From positions 25,742,501 through 25,806,500 of the forward strand of contig AP031351.1 in NCBI GenBank assembly GCA_037833965.1: a DNA stretch of 64,000 bases, in the 5' to 3' direction. Below are positions 42,163 through 52,575 of the stretch, one piece after another. The stretch's first letter is position 1. Every line of letters begins with the position of its first letter. The notes under the pieces are model-generated. The model made no database searches. It was not told the DNA's origin and saw only the letters and a list, made by a program, of their open reading frames with translations. This DNA comes from Marchantia polymorpha subsp. ruderalis (Eukaryota; Streptophyta; Marchantiopsida; Marchantiales; Marchantiaceae). A program made the position numbers and the translations under genes.

Positions 42163-42663
42163 TTGACTGTACGACATCATCGGTATGTGTTGGTGATGAT
42201 GGAGCATTTCCCCAAGTGGATTGAGTTGGTGGCATTACCTGACAAGGCAAGTGAGGGAGTAGCGTATGCTTTCCTTGACAGAGTGCTTAGTCACTATGAT
42301 GCACCAGCTAAGGTGTTGACCGATCAGGGAACGAAGTTTCAGGGTGAGTTTCAGGTCTTGTGCGACAAGGCACTGATTGATCATCGGACCACGTCGCGAG
42401 ATCATCCACAGGCGGATGGTTTCGCTGAACGTGTTGTACAGACGGTGAAGAGGGCGTTGCGCAAGTATGGCCTGCAGAAAGGTCATCTTGGGGACTGGGA
42501 TATCCAATTACCGTGGTTGGCCATGGGATATCGGTTCAGTCGGCAGGCATCCTTGGCTTCCTTCTCACCATATTTTTTATTGTACGGCCGAGATCCAGAC
42601 TTGCCAACATCGATTCGTCGTGAGTCTAGCGAGGTGGTGAACCTTGATGACCCGAATATGTGA
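42163..42663 (+). pseudogene. G2 integrase catalytic core
   Basis: Second catalytic D in LTDQGTKFQG and E in DGFAERVVQ, 34 residues apart. The first D (SLDFA in G1) is in the region 42110-42160, where a small insertion (CTACACTAC) disturbs the frame. It ends at TGA 42661-42663, TGG in G1. Confidence 0.9.
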
Positions 42664-43158
42664 GTGAGAGTATGTTCTCAGCGTGCAGAGCTCTTTCGGA
42701 GAGTTATGCCTGCAGCGTTTGAGAATCTTGCGATTGCTCAACATAGAGATACGTTGCGATATGCAACCATTCGGGGAGGAGGTTATCGACCATCGATTCG
42801 TAGATTCCATGTGGGAGACTACGTCTATCTACAGCAGATTGCACCGACGACATTGGATGTGACGGCGGGACACACAATCTTGCGAATGCGAGAGGTGTTA
42901 CTTTCAGGAATTCTCATGTTGGAGGGTCATGATGGCGTTGTTTGGAAGGATCATGTGCGCAATTGTGCGCCATGCCACCTCCCAAACGTAGATGGCACTA
43001 TGGACCCAAGCTTAGCGATAGTACGTGCTGGCTTGAGGTGCATGCTATGTGGGTCAGCTGGTCAGGCGGCCCGTATGTTGGTGTGTGATAGGTGCTCTAG
43101 GGGATGGCACATGTCGTGCCTAACTCCGCCTATCGATGTTATTCTGGCTGGACGATAG
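42664..43158 (+). pseudogene. G2 integrase C-terminus and damaged PHD finger
   Basis: Same layout as in G1: GPY/F-like module (FHVGDYVYLQQ), then a PHD finger with CMLC, CDRC and GWHMSC. A one-base insertion near 43157, relative to G1, creates a TAG just before the last Cys pair, so the eighth-ligand end of the finger is lost in this copy. Confidence 0.87.
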
Positions 43159-43340
43159 GGTTTGTCCTCGATGTACTTCATAGGGGTAAGTGACTTGATC
43201 TTCACATGTTATGAATTGCAGATAGGCGACTAACGATGGGGCGACATAGCACCTGGCCTACTGGTTCGCGCACCCACGAAGGTGTATAGCATGTAGTTGT
43301 AGATAGGGCTACCTGGGAGTCGAAGGGACCTGACCGCCAG

Positions 43341-43354
43341 CTAGGGGGGCGAGT
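43341..43354 (+). promoter_or_regulatory. G2 polypurine tract
   Basis: CTAGGGGGGCGAGT precedes the TGTGAC start of block T. This is where plus-strand DNA synthesis would be primed just upstream of an LTR. G1 has the same at 30631-30644. Confidence 0.7.
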
Positions 43355-43883
43355 TGTGACATTTGAGTGTGTACTCTCTCGCGCCTTATGTGTGTATATG
43401 TGTGTTCGTATGTGTATGTGAGTAGCATGTCGGCGATGTAGAGTGTATGGCGATATGTATTCGCACGACAGCTGTCATGTAGTTACGAGTCGGCTCAAGC
43501 AGTTTGGGCACTTACTATATTTAAACGTGGAAATAGGGTTCGGGTCACGAGGGGTATAGAGTCGGGTACGGCTCGAAGAACGTTAGTTCTTCGAGTCGAG
43601 CCTGGAAGCGTTGGGAGCGTAGTGTGACTTTCCCCTTTGCGTCGACCTGGATTCTCCGAGTGTGGAGTGGGTTAGGCTTGACTCATGTTTGTGACGGTGA
43701 CGGTTTGTTGCCAGTAGGGTAATTGACCGACGGGAATTCCAGTGGGGAATCTCCCGTCCATTTTAGTTGTGACATTTGAGTGTGTACTCTCTCGCGCCTT
43801 ATGTGTGTATATGTGTGTTCGTATGTGTATGTGAGTAGCATGTCAGCGATGTAGAGTGTATGGCGATATGTATTCGCACGACA
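43355..43883 (+). repeat. G2 3' terminal structure: block T - GC - block A - TTTTAGT - block T
   Basis: Block T (43355-43470), then GC, block A (43473-43760), then TTTTAGT and a second block T (43768-43883) differing from the first at about one base. T plus A (43355-43760) would be a normal TG…CA LTR of 406 bp following the purine tract. However, the 5' end of the insertion begins at block A without T, and the insertion ends with an extra T. The T-A junction is the perfect palindrome GACAGCTGTC. Confidence 0.9.
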
Positions 43884-44733
43884 TATTATACACATCAGCA
43901 TATGTGATATAATGATCTCTAAGAGGAGTCCCTTGCACATAGCCTAAACTCTGATGATTTTCAAACATTGCTTTTGCAGCACGCATGAGAATTTGTGGAG
44001 CTAAACCTCTTCTTAACTCGCATTCAAACCACTCCCTAGCGAAAAAACCTAGAAAATATTAGACAACGTGCTTGCTTAACGTCAAAGTTTTACAAACTGT
44101 AATAACAACAAACTTATTGTGCATATTAAAAATATGACGGACAATAAACTGTGAATAATAAACATATACATTGAAAATATTACAAATATGCCGTTAGCTG
44201 CACTCGGAGGATAAATTGTGTGTCATTTGAGATGACAAGCCAACACTATCCGGACACGTTGTGCCATGACAAGCTACACTTGCAGCATTTACGTGTCTTC
44301 TATACTTGTATAGCAACTTCGTGGTTCCTGATGCAATGTGATCATTAGGCAGTAGTTTAATGGCACTAAACTGCACTGACAGTCCTTGTGATGAGAATCA
44401 TGATCTAATCAATCCCTGCTACCCGGATCAAATTTTGTCTTTGTTCATGGATCTTGAAATTTGAGCTAAGCATACTCTTTTTACCCGTTTCTAGAATACC
44501 GTACTTGCAATAGTACATTGTATACGATTTCCAATGGTGCCTACCCTTCCACCCTTGTATGAGCAGCGTGTCACAAATTCCGTCTTCGCATCACTATAAC
44601 AAGATGCCTCTTCCAAAATAAAATCGTTAAGCCTCGAGCTTTTGATGTAGGCCGTCCCATTCGACCAATTCAAGATTAATGAATTGAAAGGGCCATCCCA
44701 CGGTGGGTCCTGCACAATCCATCTTGCCTCCAT
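43884..44733 (-). pseudogene. MULE-transposase-like gene, 5' part (right of G2 insertion)
   Basis: Minus-strand blocks: exon-like MEARWIVQDPPWDGPFN… with AYIKSSRLNDFILEEASCYS (44545-44733), ending in YKGGR at a GT that could be a donor; a middle block with LLPNDHIASGTTKLLYKYRR (about 44200-44430); and REWFECELRRGLAPQILMRA, then MFENHQSLGYVQGTPLRDHY (43884-44053), which runs into G2. The order resembles FAR1/MULE-family proteins with an N-terminal Cys/His-bearing region. The 3' part is at 30790-32271. Whether it was a functional host gene before the insertion is not known. Confidence 0.55.
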
Positions 44734-44759
44734 GCTGTCACCACACTTGGAAGAAGCAC

Positions 44760-45020
44760 CTGAAATAACAAGAAAAGGACAAGCACGAGCTACTCATAGC
44801 ACTAACACTAGCACCCAAAAGCGACTTTGAAACATCGACGAGCTGGAGGATATCGATGTGACCATATCTTCAAAAACCCTAAACTTTGCCGTCTAAAATT
44901 TTGTCGCCACAATATGTTATCATTGTTTGGATTACATATAATACAGTTTGAATTTATGAGGAATTTCCAAAAGCGATGTAGATATTTCCAGCAAAAGCTT
45001 GAGCGTGGATCAAAAGCAAT
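44760..45020. other. Gene-free spacer
   Basis: No coding or repeat signal recognised between the MULE-like gene and the tRNA-like sequence. Confidence 0.5.
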
Positions 45021-45091
45021 ATAGGAAGCACGGATCGAACACGCAACCTTCAGGTCACCGAGGAGAGCTCTTCCAACTGAGCTATCCCTCC
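45021..45091 (-). tRNA. tRNA-like sequence (probable tRNA pseudogene or SINE head)
   Basis: On the minus strand it carries a good A box (TAGCTCAGTTGG) and B box (TGTTCGATCC). D and T arms can be drawn, and an acceptor stem of GGAGGGA with TTCCTAT pairs at six of seven positions with wobble. The D-arm and the stretch CCTGAAGGTTGCGTGTTCGA resemble plant tRNA-Phe. The anticodon arm is one base short and pairs poorly, so I cannot assign an anticodon. A functional tRNA is doubtful. Confidence 0.5.
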
Positions 45092-46079
45092 TGCTATTTA
45101 GTTTTAGTTTTAGTAACTTTTAGTTTAGATTCCAGTACATTACTTTAGATGGAACTTTGCTACCTCTACAGTGACGGCTTCTACATGCTTGCTTGGTTGT
45201 CAGAAAGTCGGGTCCGTAGACCCTAAAGTTCCCAAAACTGAGATAAAATCCGTCTGACCCGGAGTTGCCCAAAAAGAGCATTATGCAAGAAAGAAAGAGC
45301 ATGAAGCATGGAAAGAAACTAAGATCCGTGACATCTGGCAATATGGCAGTTTGTATAAGTTTGTGCAACTAAAAGAGTCGAGCTTTTTCTTGCTTTGAAT
45401 ATCGGTACAGTTGTCTACGTAACTTGTAGGTTCAGAACAAAGTGATCAGCTTTTTGGGAGTTTTTTAAACTTAGTGTAGAAAAACTTTGAACGAAGTAGA
45501 AGAGTACTTGAGGTTTTGGATTGCTGATATGATTGTTCTTCTAGCTCAGCTGTCAATTATGTGAACTCAAGCACAATTCAAGTTTCAGAGTCTGGAGGTC
45601 TTTACACTTCAAACATGAAACTGAAATCTTATTTCGTCCATGCTACGAGCCTTTTGCTTGTTTATCTCGTCGTATAGAAGACAATAAAACCATGATACTT
45701 GCTGAAGTTATATTTCTAGACATTGCTTGCAAGTGAAGAGAAACTTTGCTGTATACATGACTTAAACATACTTATGATGCTAAAAGCTGGATAACAATGA
45801 GTCGTGACTTCAGATGAAGATCTGATGTAACCGTACATCTAAACTCAAATATTTGATGTATTGACTAAAATGAAACAAGTCATACTGCCACTTTTGCACT
45901 AGTGTGCTAGTATCATGAATCAAAACATCTCAAATGAAAAATCTAAAGCACATTGCTCACTTGATAAAATTGTTGAAACGGAAACGTGCTATGTCATGTC
46001 TTTGTTGCTCCCTCTTTTTTTTAAGCGTATTCAAATACATTTTTGTTACAAATTGGAAGTTGTGATGAAATAACTTCTA
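45092..46079. other. AT-rich intergenic DNA
   Basis: I see no gene, no terminal repeats and no conserved coding stretch here. Confidence 0.5.
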
Positions 46080-47330
46080 TCATATGTGCAGTGTAATCTC
46101 CATCTTTATTTGATGATACTTCCGATCTGAAAGTGTTAAGTCTTAAACAGGCTCTGATGAGTTGTTTGGAACAAGTTATTATTCAATAAAATTTACAGTA
46201 TTACATCTTTTTTAGAATTTCTGAACTGCTTTTACAATTTTTCAGCTTTTTCAGTAGTTTTTTTTCCTTTGGCGCTTTCATTGTTTATCTGTTTAATATA
46301 GATGCATCATCAAGAATAATGCAGATAAATTATAATTCAATAGTACAACTGTAGTAATGAGATTAAGTAGTGGATGTAGCTAAAATTGAAACAAGCGTTG
46401 TAAGTGACTTTTTTAGGTGTGTATTAACACACCTACACACATCAAAATTCTTGATGCACATTCCATTCAAGTTCAACTAGTCCTGAAGGGATGAAGTAGT
46501 GATCACTTAATAATTACTTATGATGACATACTCCTACCTTCATCCTTTATGCAAGTCTGAATGCATTCAAATATTAGAGAAGTAAGTGTTATCTCAAAAA
46601 AATAAGCTTTTGTCTGAAATTACTTGAAATTTTTTTCTACTCTTTTTTCCAGGGAATCTGGTCACTTCTTTGTGTATTCTAATCCTTGACACCGCCCAAA
46701 GTGATCTGATTCTGCAAGTTTCTAATGATGACGTCGATGTATCAATAAGAAACACTTTTGCTCACACAAAATTTGAGGTGGAAAAAATCTTGCACTCTCT
46801 TTTTGATGACCCAAGCGCTTTCCTACATAGCTGCTAGCATTGATTCTTAGATTAAAGTATTTGGGAAATGGACAAGAATATTTCTTGGTCCTCAGATCTT
46901 CAGAAATTATTTCATATTATATAAATTGTCTACTGTCAACTAAAAAAAGTTCACAATATTTTTCACTCTTGTACATTTATTTAAAATACTCATCTTGACT
47001 TTGTACTGAAATTAGTCCAGTTCACTTTGGAACAGTGAAGATGTGGGATGTACACTTCTTTTGGTAGGACCTTGACTAGCTTTGATCATAATTACGCAAA
47101 GGCCGCACTCTGCTTTTTGACCACGCATTTCAAGACAACCCTAAACTCAGTGGACTATTTCAGCCCAGAAGCCGCGTTATTTCTTTGACTTCTTCACATC
47201 AATTGGAGGCCAGAGTAGTACCACCACTCATTAGTTTTATACCGCAGTCTATTGCAAGGATGTTGTGCAAAGGAAGCTACTTAATTTTTTCCCATGTCAT
47301 GCAACTACTACGCATTTACACTATGGTTCA
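46080..47330 (+). repeat. Diverged duplicated block, copy 1
   Basis: Aligns collinearly with about 51250-52575. Shared landmarks: TTTATTTGATGATACTTCC, GATGCATCATCAAGAATAAT, TACATAGC(T/A)GCTAGCATTGA, ACTTTGTACTGAAA and GGCAAGGATGTTGTG. There are many substitutions and small indels throughout. Non-coding as far as I can see; either a segmental duplication or two copies of an unknown element. Confidence 0.7.
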
Positions 47331-50300
47331 AGAGCCTGAGGTCCCATGAGGTTGGTGCGCCACCTGCACAAGTCTTACACCTGGGGGGTTCTCAAAAGCG
47401 GCCATGGAAGTTCCGTTCCAGTCTTCAGATGGAACATACACTCTGCATCTACAGGCTAACTTGGGGAGAAGAAATACTGTTTACAACAGTCAAACAGTAT
47501 TTTTTCAGCGGGAATGATAGACGAATCATGGAAGTGTCGTATTCGCTGTAAAATGAAAACTGTCGCGTCCATGTGCTCCACACGAAGGCCCAGCTCGAAT
47601 ACTTTGGCAGAGAATATCGATCCACCCCGTGTTAGATATCGACTAACAACCACCATCACGAATCACATGGTGAAAGCTTCTTCTGATATCCAGCCAACTG
47701 CTTGCCTGCACTGTGCTTTTGACAACTGAAATTCCCTATTCATTGTTGTGCGTTGCTTGTGCTCTCTTTAATTCATTGTCCATGAACGACGGCGGCCGAT
47801 CGACATGTGGATAGTGAAATGGGTGATGGTGAGAGCCTGAACTGTGTGATCGAAGCCTTGAGTCCTTGAATCCATTGTGAGGGCAAACTGTTCCTGGTTC
47901 AGTCTTCAGAGCAAGTTAGCACTAGTTCTCAAACGGTTGCGGAACGCGTCCGGTGTCAGTTTCATCTAAGACTATCCCTGTACTAGAGTAGAAAAACACT
48001 CCAGAAAGCCGGGTCACAAAACGCTTGCTTTCTTCCTCCATTTTCATTCCAGAGCACAGGACGAGACCCAAGATCGTCCGCTCATCGAGATCGCACTCTT
48101 CTTACATACTTTCAATCATTCAACTTAACCGATACAGTGAGACGCAGAGCTGACGCCTCGCTCTGTCAGTCAGCAGCTCCGGTGCAGTCAATCACCTTCG
48201 CCATGAACGGGTCGGCATTTCCACATGGCTCAGGGTTCTCCCAAAAGCTTGACATTCTGGGCGTGACCAGAGGAGATTCAAACTTCAAGGTCCTTCGCAT
48301 GGCCGTTCCGGGGTTTAGCCTCCAACCATGAGAGAAATTTCAAATTATTCAGATGCCTGCCGATGGAGAGAGGGAGGAGCTGCAACTCCTCTACATCGAG
48401 AAGGTGCTGTAGATGCAGATGCACGTGAACCACAGTCACCTGCGGATATGGGGCTTCAAGCCACGTTGGTGTTGCTCGAGGAAATCAAGCAGGGTGGCGT
48501 TGTGGATCATACGCATCAAGTGCTGAGCATTTCTTCCAGTAAGTGTTCCATCTCTCTAAAGTTGCAGCCATTGTTTCTAGCAGCTAACCGATTTCACTCT
48601 ACTCAGAGCTACTTCAGTGCAGCGATTTCAGTGGGATGGCAGCTGATTAACAGTTATCGAAGTACATTTGACCTACTCCGATTGCTCCGTCGGTAAATCT
48701 AAAGTCTATAAAAGAAGATGAGTCGCACTCGATTTCTCATCTGTGACCGAGGTGCCGTTGTCAATATATTCAGGCTGCCCTTGAAAGCAGCTATTCAGCG
48801 GGAGCATTCTTCTCAGAACCACAACCTTTTCACGTTTGGGTTTCGCTCTTGCTGACTTGAGGAGTCGCTTCTACTCGGATGCTTTTGGCTTCTACATCAT
48901 CGTGTGCTATTTTCAAGTCAAGACGGAAGATAGAAGAGAGAGTTAGGAGGGGCTGGCTTCATAATCTCAGAACTAGTCGCACAGTGCAGCTCCGGCAGCT
49001 CTGTTGGACCAGTTTGGAGTTTATGATGTCGGATGTTGCATCAAAACAAAACCCCTGGGTTCCCACAGCTGGCTCCCAGTAAGTAGGGACAATGCCATGT
49101 CTTTAACAACATCAGCAGATTGTGGTAACAAATTCCTCTCCAACCGAAAACTTCACGAAATTTGCTCCATATCCTAAGCCATAGTGTATCCATAATACAT
49201 CCGCCATCGCTAAAACGTCCTCTCATCCTCCCCTTCCGCCTGTTTGCTCTCCCGGGTTTGGCCGGCATCCAGATCCCCAACAGTGGTTGATTATGCTCTC
49301 TCTACGATTCGGAAGGTTTGGACTTCCTGTTTGGACTGTCTCCCAGCCTTTTCCTCCTCCCCCTGCTGCTGCTGATGCCTCCTCGAGCCTCCAAGCCCCT
49401 GTGACTCATCTTCTAGCGCACCTCCATCATCCCAACCATTCCTATTCTCGAGAAGGACCTCCATCCTGGCCGATACACCACTCTCGGGAGGCTCAGAGGT
49501 TCCTGTACTTTGTACATCCACACAGCTGATTCTGTACAGATCTAAAGAACTTATGTAGCTGTCCACCTTATACTGCTTGAGAATGGTTCGGTTCCCAGAA
49601 TTGAAAGTAGTATGATTTGGTCATGAATACATTCACAAATCGTATATGCCTTACAAACTTACAACTTAACTTTTCATTCCACTTGAAAACAATAATTATC
49701 AGAGTTGCTCTCACACTGCTTCATAATAGTCTTGGATTTGTATGTACTTAGGTCTCAGATCTAGCCTCAGACCTCTTGCTAATTCTTCCTGTGATTCATC
49801 AGCCGTCATAGACGGTCAATTCCCTGAAGGAGTGTTACAGAACAAATGCAAATTCGAGGGCAAGGTCGGACGAAGCTGCAAAATCTTGAGGACATTAACA
49901 GAAACGATAGACTTCTTGGTCGATTGTACAATATGATATCCCTTAAAAACCTAGTTTCTAGCAAAATCATCCAGAGAGATGTGAAAGCTATGACTCTTGC
50001 CACTCTCGGAGTTGAATACATCTGATGACAATGGATGTTTTCCTGTCATGACTAGGGATAGGAGGAGAATGTTAGAATTCTCCTACCGACGTGGTGTCCA
50101 TTAATGGTGAACCTGATCATGGGAATTTCGGGCTTGGGTAGAGCAGGGATGGTAGTTCTGTGAAGATAAATTCTCGTCATTCGATTTATCTCGGCAGTTC
50201 CTCTCGGTCCTGCCACGATAGCTCCGCTGGTAGTCAAGGTTTGACTGGACTTTCTGAAACCAGAGACACCATGATTTCGTACCTTTGCTGTATTCGAGAA

Positions 50301-50869
50301 AGTGAGGTGGCAGCGATATCCGATGCAAAAGTCCATAAATATCACGGAGAGGCTGCACCACTTTTTTCCCTTTGGTCTGATCAGTCATCGTGTAATTTGC
50401 ATAAAACTCTGGTCATTTTCGCACAGTTTGTCAGGACAATTAAAGGCTGTGTCAGGACCCATGTGACTGAAGACCTGAGAATACTGAAGCACGTTGACAA
50501 CAGAAGGCTTGTGGTAGCTGTAATACTTTCATATCTGTGTTTATGCTCTGCACTGAAGCTTTGCTCTTCCTGGTGCGGAGTAATGGCTGATGGTTGATAG
50601 AAGTGGACAGCATCAAATTATTGCACTCCACAGCCTCAACGATAAGATCCAATAGCTTTTCCTACTGATTGCCTTGCTTTCCCGATATAGAACTTCCGTC
50701 ACAATTATCATTCTCATCTCTTTGTTTCGTTTATGTCGGGTGTTTGTAACCCGCCGTAATGCATGAGCTTAATAGTAAAACATGTTTTGAAAAAATTGAA
50801 CAATATTAACAATCCACCTAAGCTTTTAGTATTTTGAATAGACTGAATCTTGAAAGTATATTCTGTTCC
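47331..50869. other. Intergenic DNA without a recognised gene
   Basis: Several short open frames exist (for example 48137-48331 and 48328-48696), but none has a recognisable domain, a conserved partner or convincing codon structure. A short match (CACAAAACGC(T)GGCTTTCTT) near 48015 and 52760 suggests the duplication continues patchily into this region. Confidence 0.4.
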
Positions 50870-51022
50870 AGTTTATGTGAACTCCAACAATCATCAAAAC
50901 TTGAATTCACAAGAGATCTCAGTTTATATGAACTCCAACAATCATCAAAACTTGAATTCACAAGGGATCTCAGTTTATGTGAACTCCATCAATCATCAAA
51001 ACTTGAATTCACAAGGGATCTC
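50870..51022 (+). repeat. 51-bp tandem repeat, three copies
   Basis: Copies at 50870-50920, 50921-50971 and 50972-51022, with only a few differences. The unit is a multiple of three and an open frame (50834-51031) reads through it as a 17-residue repeat (ELQQSSKLEFTRDLS), but no other support for a gene exists. Confidence 0.93.
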
Positions 51023-51091
51023 ACCAAGTGAAGACAAGCTCGTGAGTCCAGGGGTTCCAGATGCTAGGTAAGGTCCCAAGGAAATTGTCCG

Positions 51092-51321
51092 TTAAAGTTG
51101 GGATTGTATACAATAGCATCCTTGTCATTTTGGTGTACAATGTGTCTTTATTTGATGATACTTCCTATCTGAAATTGCCTAGTCATAAACAGGCCCTAAT
51201 GAATTGTTAAAGTTGGGATTGTATACAATAGCATCCTTGTCATTTTGGTGTACAATGTGTCTTTATTTGATGATACTTCCTATCTGAAATTGCCTAGTCA
51301 TAAACAGGCCCTAATGAATTG
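51092..51321 (+). repeat. 115-bp tandem duplication
   Basis: 51092-51206 and 51207-51321 are identical as far as I can see. The end of each unit (TTTATTTGATGATACTTCC…AATGAATTG) is the beginning of the diverged duplicated block, so a recent slippage or unequal exchange has duplicated its left edge. Confidence 0.93.
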
Positions 51322-52575
51322 TTTCGAACAAGTTGTTATTTAATAAAATTTACAATATTACATTTTCTTTAGGATTTTTGAACTGCTTTCGAGATTTTCA
51401 CTTCACAATTCTTAAGCTTTTTCAGTTGTTTTTGTTTTTTTGCGCTTTTATTGTTTATCTGTTTGATATAGATGCATCATCAAGAATAATGCAAGTAAAT
51501 TATACTTCAATAGTACAACTCTACTAATGAGATTAAAAAGTGGATGTAACTAAAATTGAAACAGAAAGGTTATCTCAGCAAGAGTTGTAAGTAACTTTTT
51601 AAGGTGTATATTCACATACCTACACACACCAAAACTCCTGATGCACATTCCATTCAAAGTGAACTAATACTAAACGGATGAAGTAGTGATCACTTGATAA
51701 TACCTTATAATGACATACTCCCAACTTCATCCCTCATTCACGTAGGAATGCAGCCAAATGTTTGAAAGATATATGTTATCCCAACAAAAATTACAAGCAG
51801 CTCTTTTCGGAAATTACTTGAAATGTTTTTCCCTTTTTTTACAGGGTATTTGGTTACTTTGTAGTGTACTCTCACTGTTTAAATCGCTCAAAGTTATTTG
51901 ATCCTGAAAATATACAATGATCAAATTCAATTTATCAGTAAGAAACACTTATGCTCACACAAGATTAGGGGTGGATATAATCTTGCAATCTTTTTTTGAT
52001 GATCCAAGCGCTATCCTACATAGCAGCTAGCATTGACTTTCAGTGCAAGGTATTCTGGAAACTGAAAACAATAAATTTTGGTTCTCAAAGCCCCATAAGT
52101 TCCCCAAACATACTATATAAGTTGTCAAACCTCAACTAAAAACTGTTAAGAATATTATTTTTCACTCTGTAAATTGTTTAAAATACTCATTTTCACTTTG
52201 TACTGAAACTAGTCCAGTTCACTTCACTAGAAAGAGTGAAGATGGTGGTAGGTACACTTTTTTTGTGGGACCTTGGCTAGCAAGCACAATGCAGAGGACT
52301 TTGACTCAATTACAGAGTTCCAACATAATTACGCCACGGCCCCCTCTGCTTTTTGAACAAGCACTTCGAGCCAACCGTGATCCCAGATGATTATTTCAGC
52401 CGGGAAGCCTAGTTCACCCTTCGCAACTCAAGCCCAGTAGCAAAATTTAACTTAGATACCAAAATCACTCATTAGTTTGACTCTCAGTGTATGGCAAGGA
52501 TGTTGTGAAAAGTAAATTACTGAGTTTGTTCTGATGTCATGCAATTGCTACACATTCACACTGTTGGTTTTCACC
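51322..52575 (+). repeat. Diverged duplicated block, copy 2
   Basis: Partner of 46080-47330, same orientation, about 5.1 kb away. The left edge lies in the 115-bp duplication. Confidence 0.7.

Larger units (their letters stand above)
32272..43883 (+). mobile_element. Element G2: Ty3/gypsy retrotransposon encoding a cytosine methyltransferase and a PHD finger
   Basis: 11.6 kb bounded by TSD ATATT (32267-32271 and 43883-43887, one base shared with the terminus). Excising it restores the reading frame of the host gene (DVYN joined to IKLE on the minus strand), so the borders are firm. Order: block A (32272-32559), long leader with a small acidic frame, gag, two zinc knuckles, protease, C5 methyltransferase, RT, RNase H, integrase, PHD finger, purine tract, block T, second block A, second block T. 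Many stops interrupt it; most fit C-to-T or G-to-A transitions. Confidence 0.93.

Noticed and set aside
43683-43940. Minus-strand frame across G2's 3' terminus
   Set aside because: It crosses block A, block T and the TSD into the host gene; not a gene.
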